Shown piece by piece: positions 51,002 to 60,150 of a stretch of DNA of 64,000 nt. Source of the stretch: an uncultured Acetatifactor sp. (GTDB taxonomy: Bacteria; Bacillota; Clostridia; Lachnospirales; Lachnospiraceae). The translations under genes were made by a program, and so were the position numbers. The notes beneath the pieces are model-generated. The model worked only from the letters and a program-made list of their open reading frames with translations, searched no databases and was not told the origin of the DNA. The stretch lies in contig CANQUQ010000004.1 in NCBI GenBank assembly GCA_947627115.1, forward strand, positions 1 through 64,000, given 5' to 3'. Positions within the stretch are counted from its first letter, which is position 1. Every line of letters starts with the position of its first letter.

Positions 51002-52872
51002 GCGAAAGACTTGCCCTTTCGGATGACATACTGCTGAAGATATCAAAGCCGGAGCGGTACATCGGCAATGAGGTGAACGCCGTGACAAAGGATAAGAACG
51101 CCGTCCGCGTCCGCTTCTGCATGTGCTTTCCCGATGTGTACGAGATCGGCATGTCCCATCTGGGGCTGCAGATCCTCTACGGCATGTTCAACGCCATGGA
51201 GGATGTCTGGTGCGAGAGAGTCTTCTCCCCCTGGACGGATCTTGACGCCCTCATGCGGGAGCGGAAGATCCCTCTGTTCGCCCTGGAATCCCAGGACCCC
51301 GTCAGGGAGTTCGACTTCCTGGGGATCACGATCCAGTATGAGATGTGCTATACGAACATTTTGCAGGTGCTGGATCTGAGCGGCATTCCGCTGGAGGCGT
51401 CCCGGCGGGGCGAGGACTGTCCCATTGTGGTGGGCGGCGGCCCCTGCACCTACAATCCGGAACCCCTGGCGGATTTCTTCGACCTGTTCTATATCGGCGA
51501 GGGCGAGACCCAGTACAGGGCTCTGATCGAGCTCTATGAGGAGTGCAGGGAGCAGGGTCTCGACCGCCTGGAATACCTGCGCCGGGCAGCCGCTCTCCCC
51601 GGCATCTATGTGCCCCGGTTCTATGAGACCGCCTACAACGGGGACGGCACCATAAAAAGCTTTTCCCCCCTGGAGGAAAATATCCCGCCCGTGGTCCGAA
51701 AGGAGATCGTCAGGGATATGACGGATTCCTACTATCCCGTAAGACCCGTGGTGCCCTTCATCAAGGTGACGCAGGACAGAGCGGTGCTGGAGATACAGAG
51801 GGGCTGCATCCGGGGCTGCCGCTTCTGCCAGGCGGGACAGATCTACCGGCCCGTCAGGGAGAGGGATGCGGAGACGCTGAAGGGGTATGCCAAAGAGCTG
51901 CTGAGGAACACGGGACAGGAGGAGATATCGCTGAGCTCTCTGAGTTCAAGCGACTATTCAAGGCTGCCGGAGCTGATCGACTTCCTGATAGAGGAGTGCG
52001 GCAGGCGCCACACCAATATCTCCCTGCCGTCCCTGCGCATCGACGCATTTTCCCTGGATGTGATGAGCAAGGTGCAGGACGTGAAAAAATCCAGTCTGAC
52101 CTTTGCGCCGGAGGCAGGCAGCCAGAGACTTCGGAACGTGATCAACAAGGGGCTCACGGAGGAGGATATCCTGCGGGGCGCCGCCATGGCCTTCGCGGGC
52201 GGCTGGAACCGGGTAAAGCTTTACTTTATGCTGGGACTTCCCACGGAGACCGAGGAGGATATCCGGGGCATCGCCGAGCTGGCCGACAGGATCGCGGCCG
52301 TGTTCTACGAGACGGTGCCGAAGGAGAAGCGCACCAACGGGAGGGTGCAGATCGTCGCGAGCACCTCGTTCTTCGTGCCCAAGCCCTTTACGCCCTTTCA
52401 GTGGGCCGCACAGTGCACGGGGGAGGAGTTCCTGGACAAGGCATATCAGACCAGGAACGCCATCTCGGAGCAGCTGAACCAGAGGAGCATCCGGTACAAC
52501 TGGCACGAGGCCGACGCCAGCGTCATGGAGGGCGTGCTGGCCAGAGGCGACAGAAGGCTGGGGAGAGTGATACGCAGCGTATACGAGAGGGGCGGCTTCT
52601 ACGATGCCTGGAGCGAGTACTACGACAACGACAGGTGGCTGGAGGCCATGGCCGAGTGCGGTCTGTCCCCGGACTTTTACACCCACAGGGAGAGGGAGCG
52701 GGAGGAGATCCTTCCCTGGGACTTTATCGACTGCGGAGTGTCCAGGGAATTCCTGTGGCGGGAATGGGAAAAGGCAAGGCGGGAGGAGACCTCCGAAAAC
52801 TGCAGGCTGAAATGCCAGGGCTGCGGCGCGGCGTCCTTCGGATGCGGCATCTGCACAGCGCCCAGGGCATAA
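50998..52872 (+). CDS. TIGR03960-family radical SAM protein
   Basis: A 624-residue radical SAM enzyme. An N-terminal B12-binding-like domain (about 30-180, FPDVYEIGMSHLGLQILYG; VVGGGPCTYNPEPLADFFD) is followed by the radical SAM core with C270-x3-C274-x2-C277 (RGCIRGCRFCQAG). The C-terminus adds a cysteine cluster (CQGCGAASFGCGIC). The gene overlaps the one before (ATGA) and is followed by DUF2344, its near-universal partner. The reaction is unknown; an RNA-modification role has been suggested by its neighbours. Confidence 0.92.
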   Translation: MSERLALSDDILLKISKPERYIGNEVNAVTKDKNAVRVRFCMCFPDVYEIGMSHLGLQILYGMFNAMEDVWCERVFSPWTDLDALMRERKIPLFALESQDPVREFDFLGITIQYEMCYTNILQVLDLSGIPLEASRRGEDCPIVVGGGPCTYNPEPLADFFDLFYIGEGETQYRALIELYEECREQGLDRLEYLRRAAALPGIYVPRFYETAYNGDGTIKSFSPLEENIPPVVRKEIVRDMTDSYYPVRPVVPFIKVTQDRAVLEIQRGCIRGCRFCQAGQIYRPVRERDAETLKGYAKELLRNTGQEEISLSSLSSSDYSRLPELIDFLIEECGRRHTNISLPSLRIDAFSLDVMSKVQDVKKSSLTFAPEAGSQRLRNVINKGLTEEDILRGAAMAFAGGWNRVKLYFMLGLPTETEEDIRGIAELADRIAAVFYETVPKEKRTNGRVQIVASTSFFVPKPFTPFQWAAQCTGEEFLDKAYQTRNAISEQLNQRSIRYNWHEADASVMEGVLARGDRRLGRVIRSVYERGGFYDAWSEYYDNDRWLEAMAECGLSPDFYTHREREREEILPWDFIDCGVSREFLWREWEKARREETSENCRLKCQGCGAASFGCGICTAPRA

Positions 52873-52887
52873 ATGGGGGGCAGGAAC

Positions 52888-53685
52888 ATGAAGCTTCGGA
52901 TCAAATTCATTAAAAAAGGGGCGGTCCGGTTCATCGGACATCTGGATGTCATGCGGTATTTTCAGAAGGCCCTGCGGCGGGCGGAGATCGACGTGACATA
53001 CACCGCCGGCTTCAGCCCCCATCAGATCATGTCCTTTGCGGCGCCCCTGGGCGTTGGCATCGAGAGCAACGGAGAGTACATGGACATCGGGGTGGATTCT
53101 CTGCCGGAGGCCGCGGATAATATGACCTCCTGCGAGCTTCTGGTCAGAAGGCTGAACGCCGTGGGCGTGAGGGGGCTGGAGGCCGTGGAGGCGCGGGTCC
53201 TCCCGGAGGACGCCGGAAACGCCATGGCCAGCGTGGCGGCCGCCGCCTACACCGTGCGTTTCCGCGAGGGCCAGGAACGGGATATCCCCCAGGAGGCCGT
53301 CGACGCCTTCCTGAGCCGGGAAAGGATTCCGGTCACGAAGGAGACCAAGCGCGGCGTGCGGGAAATCGACCTGCGGCCCGGCATCTATGAGTTCACCTGG
53401 CAGGACGGGGCGTTCCGCATGCTGCTGGATGCTTCCAGCGCCGGGAACATCAAGCCGTCGCAGGTGCTGGAGGCCTTTTTTGCGGGCCGCGGCCAGGTCC
53501 TGCCGGAGAACGCCCTGCGGGTGGTGCGGGAGGACATATACACCGTCCGGAGCGCGCCCGATCGGGGAAGTTCATCCAATCAGGGAAACGCATCCGATCG
53601 GGAATGTGCATCCGATCGGGAAAGCGCGCCCGGCGCGGGAGCGGGCCGGTTCATCCCCCTGGGGGAGATCGGAGGCGTCCTATGA
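52888..53685 (+). CDS. DUF2344 (TIGR03936) family protein
   Basis: A 265-residue partner of the radical SAM protein. The N-terminus MKLRIKFIKKGAVRFIGHLDVMRYFQKALRRAEI and SPHQIMSFAAPLGVGIES are diagnostic. In many genomes the two are fused. The C-terminal 35 residues carry five six-residue repeats (xxxDRx-type) from an 18-bp minisatellite, extending the usual length. The ATG is preceded by GGGGGGCAGG; an in-frame ATG five codons earlier sits inside that ribosome site. Confidence 0.9.
   Translation: MKLRIKFIKKGAVRFIGHLDVMRYFQKALRRAEIDVTYTAGFSPHQIMSFAAPLGVGIESNGEYMDIGVDSLPEAADNMTSCELLVRRLNAVGVRGLEAVEARVLPEDAGNAMASVAAAAYTVRFREGQERDIPQEAVDAFLSRERIPVTKETKRGVREIDLRPGIYEFTWQDGAFRMLLDASSAGNIKPSQVLEAFFAGRGQVLPENALRVVREDIYTVRSAPDRGSSSNQGNASDRECASDRESAPGAGAGRFIPLGEIGGVL
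53551..53640 (+). repeat. 18-bp coding minisatellite at the end of the DUF2344 gene
   Basis: Five units of 18 bases start at 53551, 53569, 53587, 53605 and 53623; the middle ones share GCATCCGATCGGGAA. They encode SAPDRG, SSSNQG, NASDRE, CASDRE and SAPGAG. The frame is kept, so only tail length varies with copy number. Confidence 0.88.
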
Positions 53686-55076
53686 GCCGCAGCATCCCGG
53701 CCAAGCAGTCGGTGACCGTCACCGCCAATGAGCGGGGACTTTTGGACACCGAGTGCGGAAGGCTGGTGTTCACGAAATACAAGGGCAGGCACTGTGCGGC
53801 CCTGCTCCGGGGCGGACGGCTGACGGCCGCCGGGTTCTACAATCCCGCGAAGCCCGACAAGATCGGAGCGGTCTACATCGGCAAGATCAAAAATATCGCC
53901 AGGAATTTGGATGCCTGCTTCGTGGAGATCGAGGCCGGAGAGGTCTGCTTCCTGCCCATGAAAAAAGCGGTGCATCCCTTCCTGACCAACCGGGCCTACG
54001 ACGGGAGACTGCTTCAGGGGGACGAGCTGCTGGTACAGGTGGAGCGGGACGCCCAGAAGAACAAGCAGGCCTGTGTGACCGCCCACATCTCCCTTTCCGA
54101 CGATTACTTTGCCGTCGTTTCGGGTTCGTCCGGCTTTAAGTCCTCCGCCAGACTGTCCCAGGACAGGAAAAAACGGCTGGCCCGGCTGCTCACGGAGGGC
54201 GGCATATTGCAGGGCGGGCAGCCGTGCAGCGATCCCAGGGCACTGACAGACGATCCCGACCTTGTGGACGCGCTGTGCAGGGCGGGCCTGATCCCGGAGG
54301 AGGGCGCGGAAAAGAGGGAGCCGGGCCGGACGCTTCCGCCCGTTGGGATCGTGGCCAGGACCAGGCTGGGAGAGCTGGAGGACTCCGGACAGGTCACGGA
54401 CCGCTTTTTCCGGATCGCCACAGAGTTCTACCGGCTGTTCGTCACCGCCCTGACCAGGAGCTGCTTCTCCTGCCTGTCCCAGGTGCCACCGGCGTGGGAA
54501 TCACTGCTCAGGGATCTGGCGTCGCCGGATGAGTACGCACAGATCGTCACGGACGATCCGGAGCTCTACCGAAGCCTCTCGGACTATTGCGGCAGATATC
54601 TGCCGGACAGGGAGGTGCGTCTCTATCAGGACAAGGGTCTGTCACTGTCCGGGCTCTACGCCCTGGAGAGCAAGATGGAAACGGCCCTGAGACCGAAGGT
54701 CTGGCTGAGGAGCGGCGGCTATCTGGTGATAGAGCCCACGGAGGCCATGACGGTCATCGATGTCAATTCGGGAAAGAACGAGACCGGCGCGGGGGAAGAC
54801 GCCCTCTGCAGGATCAATCACGAGGCGGCCGAGGAGATCGCCCTGCAGCTGCGCCTCAGGAATCTCTCCGGCATCATCCTTGTGGATTTTATCAACATGA
54901 AGGAGCAGGAGAGCAGGAACGGACTGCTGGAGCATCTCAGAGAGCTGGTCCGCGGGGACCGCGTGAGGACCGAGGCCGTGGATATCACGCCGCTGGGCCT
55001 GGCCGAGATCACAAGGGCAAAAAAGAGACAGCCTCTGGCCGAACAGTTCCGGGAAAGCGGAATATTGATAAGATAG
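53682..55076 (+). CDS. Ribonuclease E/G family protein
   Basis: A 464-residue RNase E/G. An N-terminal S1-like domain (GAVYIGKIKNIARNLDACFVEIEAG) precedes the RNase core; D360 (VIDVNSGKN) and D402 (ILVDFINM) correspond to the magnesium aspartates, 42 residues apart as in E. coli RNase E (D303, D346). The protein ends shortly after ITRAKKRQPLAEQF, so the zinc-link cysteines that join dimers in the enterobacterial enzymes are missing. It is translated from an ATGA overlap. It probably processes rRNA or mRNA 5' ends. Confidence 0.9.
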   Translation: MSRSIPAKQSVTVTANERGLLDTECGRLVFTKYKGRHCAALLRGGRLTAAGFYNPAKPDKIGAVYIGKIKNIARNLDACFVEIEAGEVCFLPMKKAVHPFLTNRAYDGRLLQGDELLVQVERDAQKNKQACVTAHISLSDDYFAVVSGSSGFKSSARLSQDRKKRLARLLTEGGILQGGQPCSDPRALTDDPDLVDALCRAGLIPEEGAEKREPGRTLPPVGIVARTRLGELEDSGQVTDRFFRIATEFYRLFVTALTRSCFSCLSQVPPAWESLLRDLASPDEYAQIVTDDPELYRSLSDYCGRYLPDREVRLYQDKGLSLSGLYALESKMETALRPKVWLRSGGYLVIEPTEAMTVIDVNSGKNETGAGEDALCRINHEAAEEIALQLRLRNLSGIILVDFINMKEQESRNGLLEHLRELVRGDRVRTEAVDITPLGLAEITRAKKRQPLAEQFRESGILIR

Positions 55077-55086
55077 GGGAAAAGAG

Positions 55087-55641
55087 ATGCGGCTGATCGG
55101 ATTTGAGAAGGTGCGGGACGGAAAATATCTCAAGAGCTACGAGCTCACCTACCTGAACAGGCAGGGCGCGGAAAAGAAATACGAGATGGTGAGCCGCAGG
55201 GACCTGGGCGGCCCCGCGGATATCGGCGGAATGCCCAGCGGCGTCTCCGTGGTGGCCACCTGCGGCGGCAGGCTGCTCCTGCTGAGGGAGTTCCGCATGG
55301 GCGTGAACCGCGAGATCTACAATCTCTGCGCCGGCATGATAGAGCCGGGGGAGACGGTGGAGGACTGCATCGCCAGGGAGCTGTACGAGGAGACCGGCAT
55401 GAGGGTGAAGGAGATCAAAAAGCTCCTGCCGCCCTCCTACGCCGCGGTGGCGATCTCCGACACCACCACGTACATCGCCTTTGTGGAGGCCGAGGGAGAG
55501 ATCGGCGGCCACGCCTCCGCCAATGAACAGATAGAGGCCGCCCTCTACACAAGATCCCAGGTGAAGGCCCTTCTGGAGACGGAACCCTTCAGCTCCAGGG
55601 CGCAGATGGCCGCGTATTTCTTTGTAAAATACGGCTGTTAG
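55087..55641 (+). CDS. NUDIX hydrolase, ADP-ribose pyrophosphatase-like
   Basis: A 184-residue NUDIX enzyme. The box G83-x5-E-x7-REL-x-EE-T-G105 is complete (EPGETVEDCIARELYEETG). The N-terminal half (YELTYLNRQGAEKKYEMVSR, LLLLREFRMGVNREIYNLCAG) fits the ADP-ribose/ADP-sugar diphosphatase type. Last gene of the unit; AGGGGAAAAGAG precedes the ATG. Confidence 0.9.
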   Translation: MRLIGFEKVRDGKYLKSYELTYLNRQGAEKKYEMVSRRDLGGPADIGGMPSGVSVVATCGGRLLLLREFRMGVNREIYNLCAGMIEPGETVEDCIARELYEETGMRVKEIKKLLPPSYAAVAISDTTTYIAFVEAEGEIGGHASANEQIEAALYTRSQVKALLETEPFSSRAQMAAYFFVKYGC

Positions 55642-55692
55642 AATAAAACGGTGATAATTTTTTAAAAATTTAATATTTCTAATAAAAAAATC

Positions 55693-55721
55693 TGGACTTT
55701 TGCACGATATAATAGTAGAAT
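55693..55721 (+). promoter_or_regulatory. Promoter region of the type IV pilus operon
   Basis: TGGACT (55693-55698) and TAGAAT (55716-55721) with a 17-base spacer; a perfect TATAAT also lies at 55708-55713, but without a -35. The 195-base spacer is strikingly AT-rich compared with its surroundings. No c-di-GMP riboswitch motif was recognised. Confidence 0.55.
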
Positions 55722-55775
55722 AGTACTAAAGAAGACGGAAAAACATAGACATTATATAGGAAAAATGCAAAATGA

Positions 55776-55807
55776 CCCCTGTCGTTCCTGCGCAATTCCT
55801 GCAGGGG
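55776..55807 (+). promoter_or_regulatory. Leader stem-loop before pilB
   Basis: CCCCTG (55776-55781) pairs with CAGGGG (55802-55807), and both sides are flanked by ATGAC. It would lie in the untranslated leader about 30 bases before the start. Function unknown. Confidence 0.4.
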
Positions 55808-55836
55808 AAATGACAAGAAAGGTGTGACATAAGGCT

Positions 55837-57567
55837 ATGCTTGACAGACGGGTGGGCTATGGCAGAAAGAGAAGATTAGGCGATTTGCTGCTGGAGTCCG
55901 GCACCATCACCGAGGAGCAGCTGGAAGCGGCCCTGAAGGCCCAAAAGACTGAGAAACAGGGAATGAAGCTGGGCGCGGTCCTGGTGGAGATGGATTTTGT
56001 GACCGAACAGCAGATCCTGGAGGGCCTGCAGAAACAGCTTGGATATGAGACCGTGACCCTGGCAAAGGTGCGTATCCCGGAGGATGTCCTCCGCCTGGCG
56101 GACGAGAGCATTCTGAGAAAGTACAGCCTCCTGCCCTTCGGCTACAGCGAAAAGAATCCGAATGTCCTGAAGGTCGCCATGAGCGATCCGCTGGATATCC
56201 GTGCGATAGACGATATCTCCATTATCACGGGCTGTCAGATAGAGGTCTATCTGACCACGCCCAGGGATGTAACCTCTGCCATTGCCCGGTATTACGGCAA
56301 TGCGGAGGCAAAGAAGGCTGCGGAGCAGTTCACAAAGGAGCGCGAGGAGCGCAGCGGCTCGGACCGCAATTCCCAGGAGGAGGACGACGAGGCCCTGAAG
56401 GAGGCTCCCATCGTCAAGCTGGTGAACCAGATCATCGAATCGGCCGTCCACAAGAGGGCCAGCGATGTCCACATCGAGCCCATGGACGACAAGCTGCGCA
56501 TCCGCTTCCGGGTGGACGGCGTGCTCCAGGAGGAGATGGTACATGCAGCATCCCTTCACGCGGCCATGATCGCCCGCATCAAGATCATAAGCGGCATGGA
56601 CATCTCCGAGAAGAGAAAGCCTCAGGACGGACGTGCCACCGCCATAGTGGACAGACAGGAGTACGATATCCGTGTCTCCCTTCTCCCCACCGTATACGGC
56701 GAGAAATGCGTTATGCGTATGACGCAGAAGAAGGCTCTGACGAGAGACAAGAGGGAGCTGGGCTTCCCGCCCTCCGAGCTGAGCAAATTTGAGAAGATAC
56801 TGAGCCACCCCAACGGCATCATCCTGGTGACGGGCCCCACCGGAAGCGGTAAATCCACTACCCTTTACACGGCCCTGAGCGAGCTGAACACCGAGGGCGT
56901 GAACATCATTACCGTAGAGGACCCCGTGGAGGCGGACGTTCCCGGCACCAATCAGGTGCAGGTGAACGAGAAGGCAGGGCTGACCTTTGCAAGCGCCCTG
57001 AGATCCATCCTGCGTCAGGACCCGGACATCATCATGATCGGTGAGATCCGTGACCAGGAGACCGCGGAAATCGCCGTCAAGGCTTCCATCACGGGCCACC
57101 TGGTGGTGAGCACCCTGCACACCAACAGCTCCGCCAGCACCATCACCCGTCTGGCGGACATGGGCGTCGAAAACTACATGATCGCGGATTCCGTGGTGGG
57201 CGTGATCGCCCAGCGTCTTGTGCGCCGGCTCTGTCCGGACTGCTGCAGCGAGAAGATCGCCGACGAGATCGATCTGGAGGTGCTGGGCAAGAAGGATGCC
57301 ACGGGCCCCGTCAAGATACGCCAGGCCAACCGCAGAGACTGTCTGACCTGCGGCGGCAGCGGATACCGGGGACGTATCGGCGTCTACGAGATCATGCCGA
57401 TTACCAACACCCTGAAGGTGGCTATCTCCAGGGGTGCAAGCGCGGACGAGATAGAGAAGATCGCCCTGAGCGAGGGCATGAAGACCCTGAGGATGGGCGC
57501 ATCGGAGTATGTGCTCCAGGGGATCACCACAGTGGAGGAAGTAAAGCGCATCACATACGAGGACTAG
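55837..57567 (+). CDS. pilB: Type IV pilus assembly ATPase
   Basis: A 576-residue secretion ATPase of the GspE/PilB family. An N-terminal MshEN-like domain (about 12-150, RLGDLLLESGTITEEQLEAAL) is followed by the ATPase core with Walker A GPTGSGKST (K339), the Asp box/Walker B IMIGEIRDQETAEIA and the His box STLHTN. A zinc site is C466-P-D-C469 with C502-L-T-C505. It powers pilin extrusion through PilC. MshEN domains can bind c-di-GMP in other bacteria; that is family knowledge only. First gene of the operon. Confidence 0.93.
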   Translation: MLDRRVGYGRKRRLGDLLLESGTITEEQLEAALKAQKTEKQGMKLGAVLVEMDFVTEQQILEGLQKQLGYETVTLAKVRIPEDVLRLADESILRKYSLLPFGYSEKNPNVLKVAMSDPLDIRAIDDISIITGCQIEVYLTTPRDVTSAIARYYGNAEAKKAAEQFTKEREERSGSDRNSQEEDDEALKEAPIVKLVNQIIESAVHKRASDVHIEPMDDKLRIRFRVDGVLQEEMVHAASLHAAMIARIKIISGMDISEKRKPQDGRATAIVDRQEYDIRVSLLPTVYGEKCVMRMTQKKALTRDKRELGFPPSELSKFEKILSHPNGIILVTGPTGSGKSTTLYTALSELNTEGVNIITVEDPVEADVPGTNQVQVNEKAGLTFASALRSILRQDPDIIMIGEIRDQETAEIAVKASITGHLVVSTLHTNSSASTITRLADMGVENYMIADSVVGVIAQRLVRRLCPDCCSEKIADEIDLEVLGKKDATGPVKIRQANRRDCLTCGGSGYRGRIGVYEIMPITNTLKVAISRGASADEIEKIALSEGMKTLRMGASEYVLQGITTVEEVKRITYED

Positions 57568-57616
57568 TAGAGCACACAGTACATTTCAAACTCAAACAGA
57601 AAGGTATAGTTGACAC

Positions 57617-58825
57617 ATGGCAAGTTACAGGTATGAGATCGTCGGAGCCGACGGAAAAAAGAAAAAGGGCAGCATAGAGGCGGCCAGTCAGGACGCCGCC
57701 GTATCCGAGCTGCAGGCAGGCGGCAATTTCGTGGTGTCCATCGCCGCACAGAGCGCGCTGAACAAGGACATCAACATTCAGATCGGCAAGGCGGTAAAGC
57801 CGAGGGAACTGAGCATCTTCTGCCGCCAGTTCCAGAGCATCCTGCAGGCCGGCGTGACGGTGGTGGAGGCCCTGGGCATGCTGTCGGAGCAGACTGAGAA
57901 CAAGGCGTTCAAGGCGGCCCTGGAGGATGTCAGGGAGACGGTGCAGAAGGGCGAGACCCTGGCCAACGCCATGGCCCAGTATCCCAAAATATTCCCCGAC
58001 ATCATGATACATATGGTGAGCGCCGGCGAGGCCTCCGGCAGCCTGGAGACCGCCTTCGACAGAGTGGGCAAGCAGTTCGAGAAGGACGCCCATCTGTCGG
58101 GAATGATCGTGAAGTCCATGATCTACCCGATCATTCTGATCATTGTCATCATCGGCGTGGTGGCCATCATGATGATTAAGATCGTGCCCACCTTTACGTC
58201 CACCTTTGACCAGATCGACGCGGAGTTGCCCGGCATCACCCTTGCGGTCATGGCCGTCAGCGACTTCCTGGTGCACAGCTGGTATATCCTTCTGGGCGTC
58301 ATCATAGCCGTTGCCGTCTTTGTGAAGCAGTTCAAGAAGACGGAGATGGGAGCCACCTTCTTCGGTACGCTGTCCCTGAAGCTTCCCCTGTTCGGGAACC
58401 TGACCATCAAGTCGGCCTGCGCCAGCCTGACCCGCACCCTGAGCACCCTGATGGCGGCGGGCATTTCCCTGACGGACGCCATCAAGATCGTGGAGCAGGT
58501 CATCAAGAACGCCATCGTAAAGAACGCCTTAAAGCAGGCGCAGAAGGATGTGATGGAGGGCCGGCAGCTCTCCCAGTCCCTGGAGGAGAGCGGCGTGTTC
58601 CCCGCCATGGTCTACCAGATGATCCACATCGGCGAGGAGACCGGCAGCCTGGAGTCCATGCTGGATAAGATCTCCGAGTACTACGAGGAGGAGGTGGAGA
58701 TGGCCACCGAGTCCCTGATGGCGGCCCTGGAGCCCCTGATCATCATCATTATGGCCCTGGTGGTGGTGCCCATCATCCTGGCGGTGATGATGCCCATGTT
58801 CAGCCTCTACAGCGCGCTCGGTTAA
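57617..58825 (+). CDS. pilC: Type IV pilus inner-membrane platform protein
   Basis: A 402-residue T2SSF/PilC protein with two homologous cytoplasmic helical domains (LSIFCRQFQSILQAGVTVVEAL, ASLTRTLSTLMAAGISLTDAI) and three membrane helices (about 170-195, 220-240, 370-395). The glycine pairs SAGEASGSL and IGEETGSL are diagnostic. It forms the platform turned by PilB. AAAGG is upstream of the ATG. Normal length. Confidence 0.94.
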   Translation: MASYRYEIVGADGKKKKGSIEAASQDAAVSELQAGGNFVVSIAAQSALNKDINIQIGKAVKPRELSIFCRQFQSILQAGVTVVEALGMLSEQTENKAFKAALEDVRETVQKGETLANAMAQYPKIFPDIMIHMVSAGEASGSLETAFDRVGKQFEKDAHLSGMIVKSMIYPIILIIVIIGVVAIMMIKIVPTFTSTFDQIDAELPGITLAVMAVSDFLVHSWYILLGVIIAVAVFVKQFKKTEMGATFFGTLSLKLPLFGNLTIKSACASLTRTLSTLMAAGISLTDAIKIVEQVIKNAIVKNALKQAQKDVMEGRQLSQSLEESGVFPAMVYQMIHIGEETGSLESMLDKISEYYEEEVEMATESLMAALEPLIIIIMALVVVPIILAVMMPMFSLYSALG

Positions 58826-58872
58826 AAGGTCATTCGGAGGCAGCCATGTACCTCCTGATGATAGATGCAACA

Positions 58873-58893
58873 AGTAAACAGTAAACAGTAAAG
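58873..58893 (+). repeat. 7-bp triplicate before the pilin gene
   Basis: AGTAAAC, AGTAAAC and AGTAAAG follow each other directly and run into the pilin ribosome site AAAGGAGAG. Upstream, GGAGG-N10-CCTCC (around 58836-58855) forms a hairpin in the pilC-pilin spacer, possibly an mRNA processing or stability element. Confidence 0.7.
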
Positions 58894-58905
58894 GAGAGAG
58901 AGATT

Positions 58906-59358
58906 ATGAAATTATTTAACAAGAAGGAACAGGACAACAGAGGTTTCTCCCTGGTCGAGCTGATCATCGTTATCGCCATCATGGCTATCCTGGTCGGCAT
59001 CGTTGGTACTCAGGTAATCCCTTACCTGAACAGATCCCGTCAGGCAAAGGATCTGCAGATCATCAACAGCTTCTGCACAGCAGCTGTTACCGCTTACTCC
59101 ATCAATGTGGAAGATGCTTCCGCTGCTGACGGTAACTTCTTGGTTTACGGTGCGGATACCGATACCAAGATGCAGGCAGCTATCAAGGAGCATGCAGGTT
59201 ATGATGATATTGCTGATATTGAATGGTCCTCCAGTGCTGCAGGTGACATTGATAATATTAGAATTACGATCGACTCTGCAAACCACGTTCTTACTGCAGA
59301 GGGCGTTAAAGCCGACGGTAGCCTTGTAGCTGACTTTACAGTATCTGCAAGCATCTAA
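58906..59358 (+). CDS. Type IV major pilin-like prepilin
   Basis: A 150-residue class IV-a-type prepilin. The leader of 13 residues ends G13, followed by F14-S-L-V-E18 and a hydrophobic helix (LIIVIAIMAILVGIVGTQVIP); E18 is Glu5 of the mature protein. The globular domain is small (about 110 residues) with no cysteine pair, only one Cys near the middle. Codons are much richer in T endings (GTT, GCT, GGT, GAT) than in neighbours, and AAAGGAGAG is seven bases from the ATG, both fitting very high expression. Confidence 0.92.
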   Translation: MKLFNKKEQDNRGFSLVELIIVIAIMAILVGIVGTQVIPYLNRSRQAKDLQIINSFCTAAVTAYSINVEDASAADGNFLVYGADTDTKMQAAIKEHAGYDDIADIEWSSSAAGDIDNIRITIDSANHVLTAEGVKADGSLVADFTVSASI

Positions 59359-59388
59359 TCGAATAAAAAGGGAGGAGCGACAAAGGTC

Positions 59389-60150
59389 ATGCCGGCATAT
59401 TTCACGGTACTGCTGTACAGCTTCATATTTCTGACCGGCATCGTGATCGGCAGCTTCGTGAACGTCTGCATCCTGCGGCTTCCCAAGGGCGAGAGCCTGA
59501 TTCCGGGCTCCCACTGTGTAAGCTGCGGCCACAGGCTCGCCTGGTATGACCTGTTCCCCCTGTTTTCCTATTTATCGCTGAAAGGCAGATGCCGTTACTG
59601 CGGTGCAAAGATATCCTGTCAGTACCCCATCGTGGAAGCGCTGAACGGGGTACTGTATGTGATCGTTTTCATGGCGAACGGTATCCGCTTACAGAGTGTC
59701 ATATATTGCCTTATGGCATCTGCCTTGTTAGTGATAAGCGTGGTGGACTGGCGCACCTACGAGATCCCTTTGTCCTGCAATGTTCTTCTGCTGGCGCTTG
59801 GGGTCATTTTCTGCATTATCGACAGGGCGAATGTCCTGGAGCACCTGATCGGTCTCGTCAGCGTGTCGGCGGCCCTCTATGTGCTGTATCTGCTCTCCAG
59901 GGGCAGGGCCATCGGAGGGGGCGACATCAAGATGATGGCCGCCGCGGGACTGCTGCTGGGCTGGAAGTTGATACTGCTTTCCTTTTTCCTGGGATGTATC
60001 CTGGGCTCGGTCATTCATGTGATCCGGATGAAGGTATCCGGCGCGGAGAGAATGCTGGCGATGGGGCCTTACCTGTCCGCGGGCGTACTGATCGCTGCAC
60101 TGTGGGGGGAGCGGATGATCGGCTGGTATCTGAAGCTGGCCGGACTGTAG
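59389..60150 (+). CDS. pilD: Prepilin peptidase / methyltransferase
   Basis: A 253-residue bifunctional A24 peptidase. The N-terminal methylase part has C43-x2-C46 and C68-x2-C71 (SHCVSCGHR, CRYCGAKISCQYP). The aspartic protease residues are D120 (VVDWRT) and D179 (GGGDIKMM). About eight membrane helices. It cleaves the leaders of the pilins encoded around it and N-methylates the new N-terminus. GGGAGGAG precedes the ATG. Confidence 0.94.
   Translation: MPAYFTVLLYSFIFLTGIVIGSFVNVCILRLPKGESLIPGSHCVSCGHRLAWYDLFPLFSYLSLKGRCRYCGAKISCQYPIVEALNGVLYVIVFMANGIRLQSVIYCLMASALLVISVVDWRTYEIPLSCNVLLLALGVIFCIIDRANVLEHLIGLVSVSAALYVLYLLSRGRAIGGGDIKMMAAAGLLLGWKLILLSFFLGCILGSVIHVIRMKVSGAERMLAMGPYLSAGVLIAALWGERMIGWYLKLAGL

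Noticed and set aside
55693..55704. Sigma-54 promoter (GG and GC doublets)
   Set aside because: The GG-GC spacing is six bases rather than ten.
55722..55836. c-di-GMP riboswitch before the pilus operon
   Set aside because: Such switches control clostridial pili, but neither GEMM-I nor GEMM-II conserved sequence is recognisable; only a simple stem is seen.
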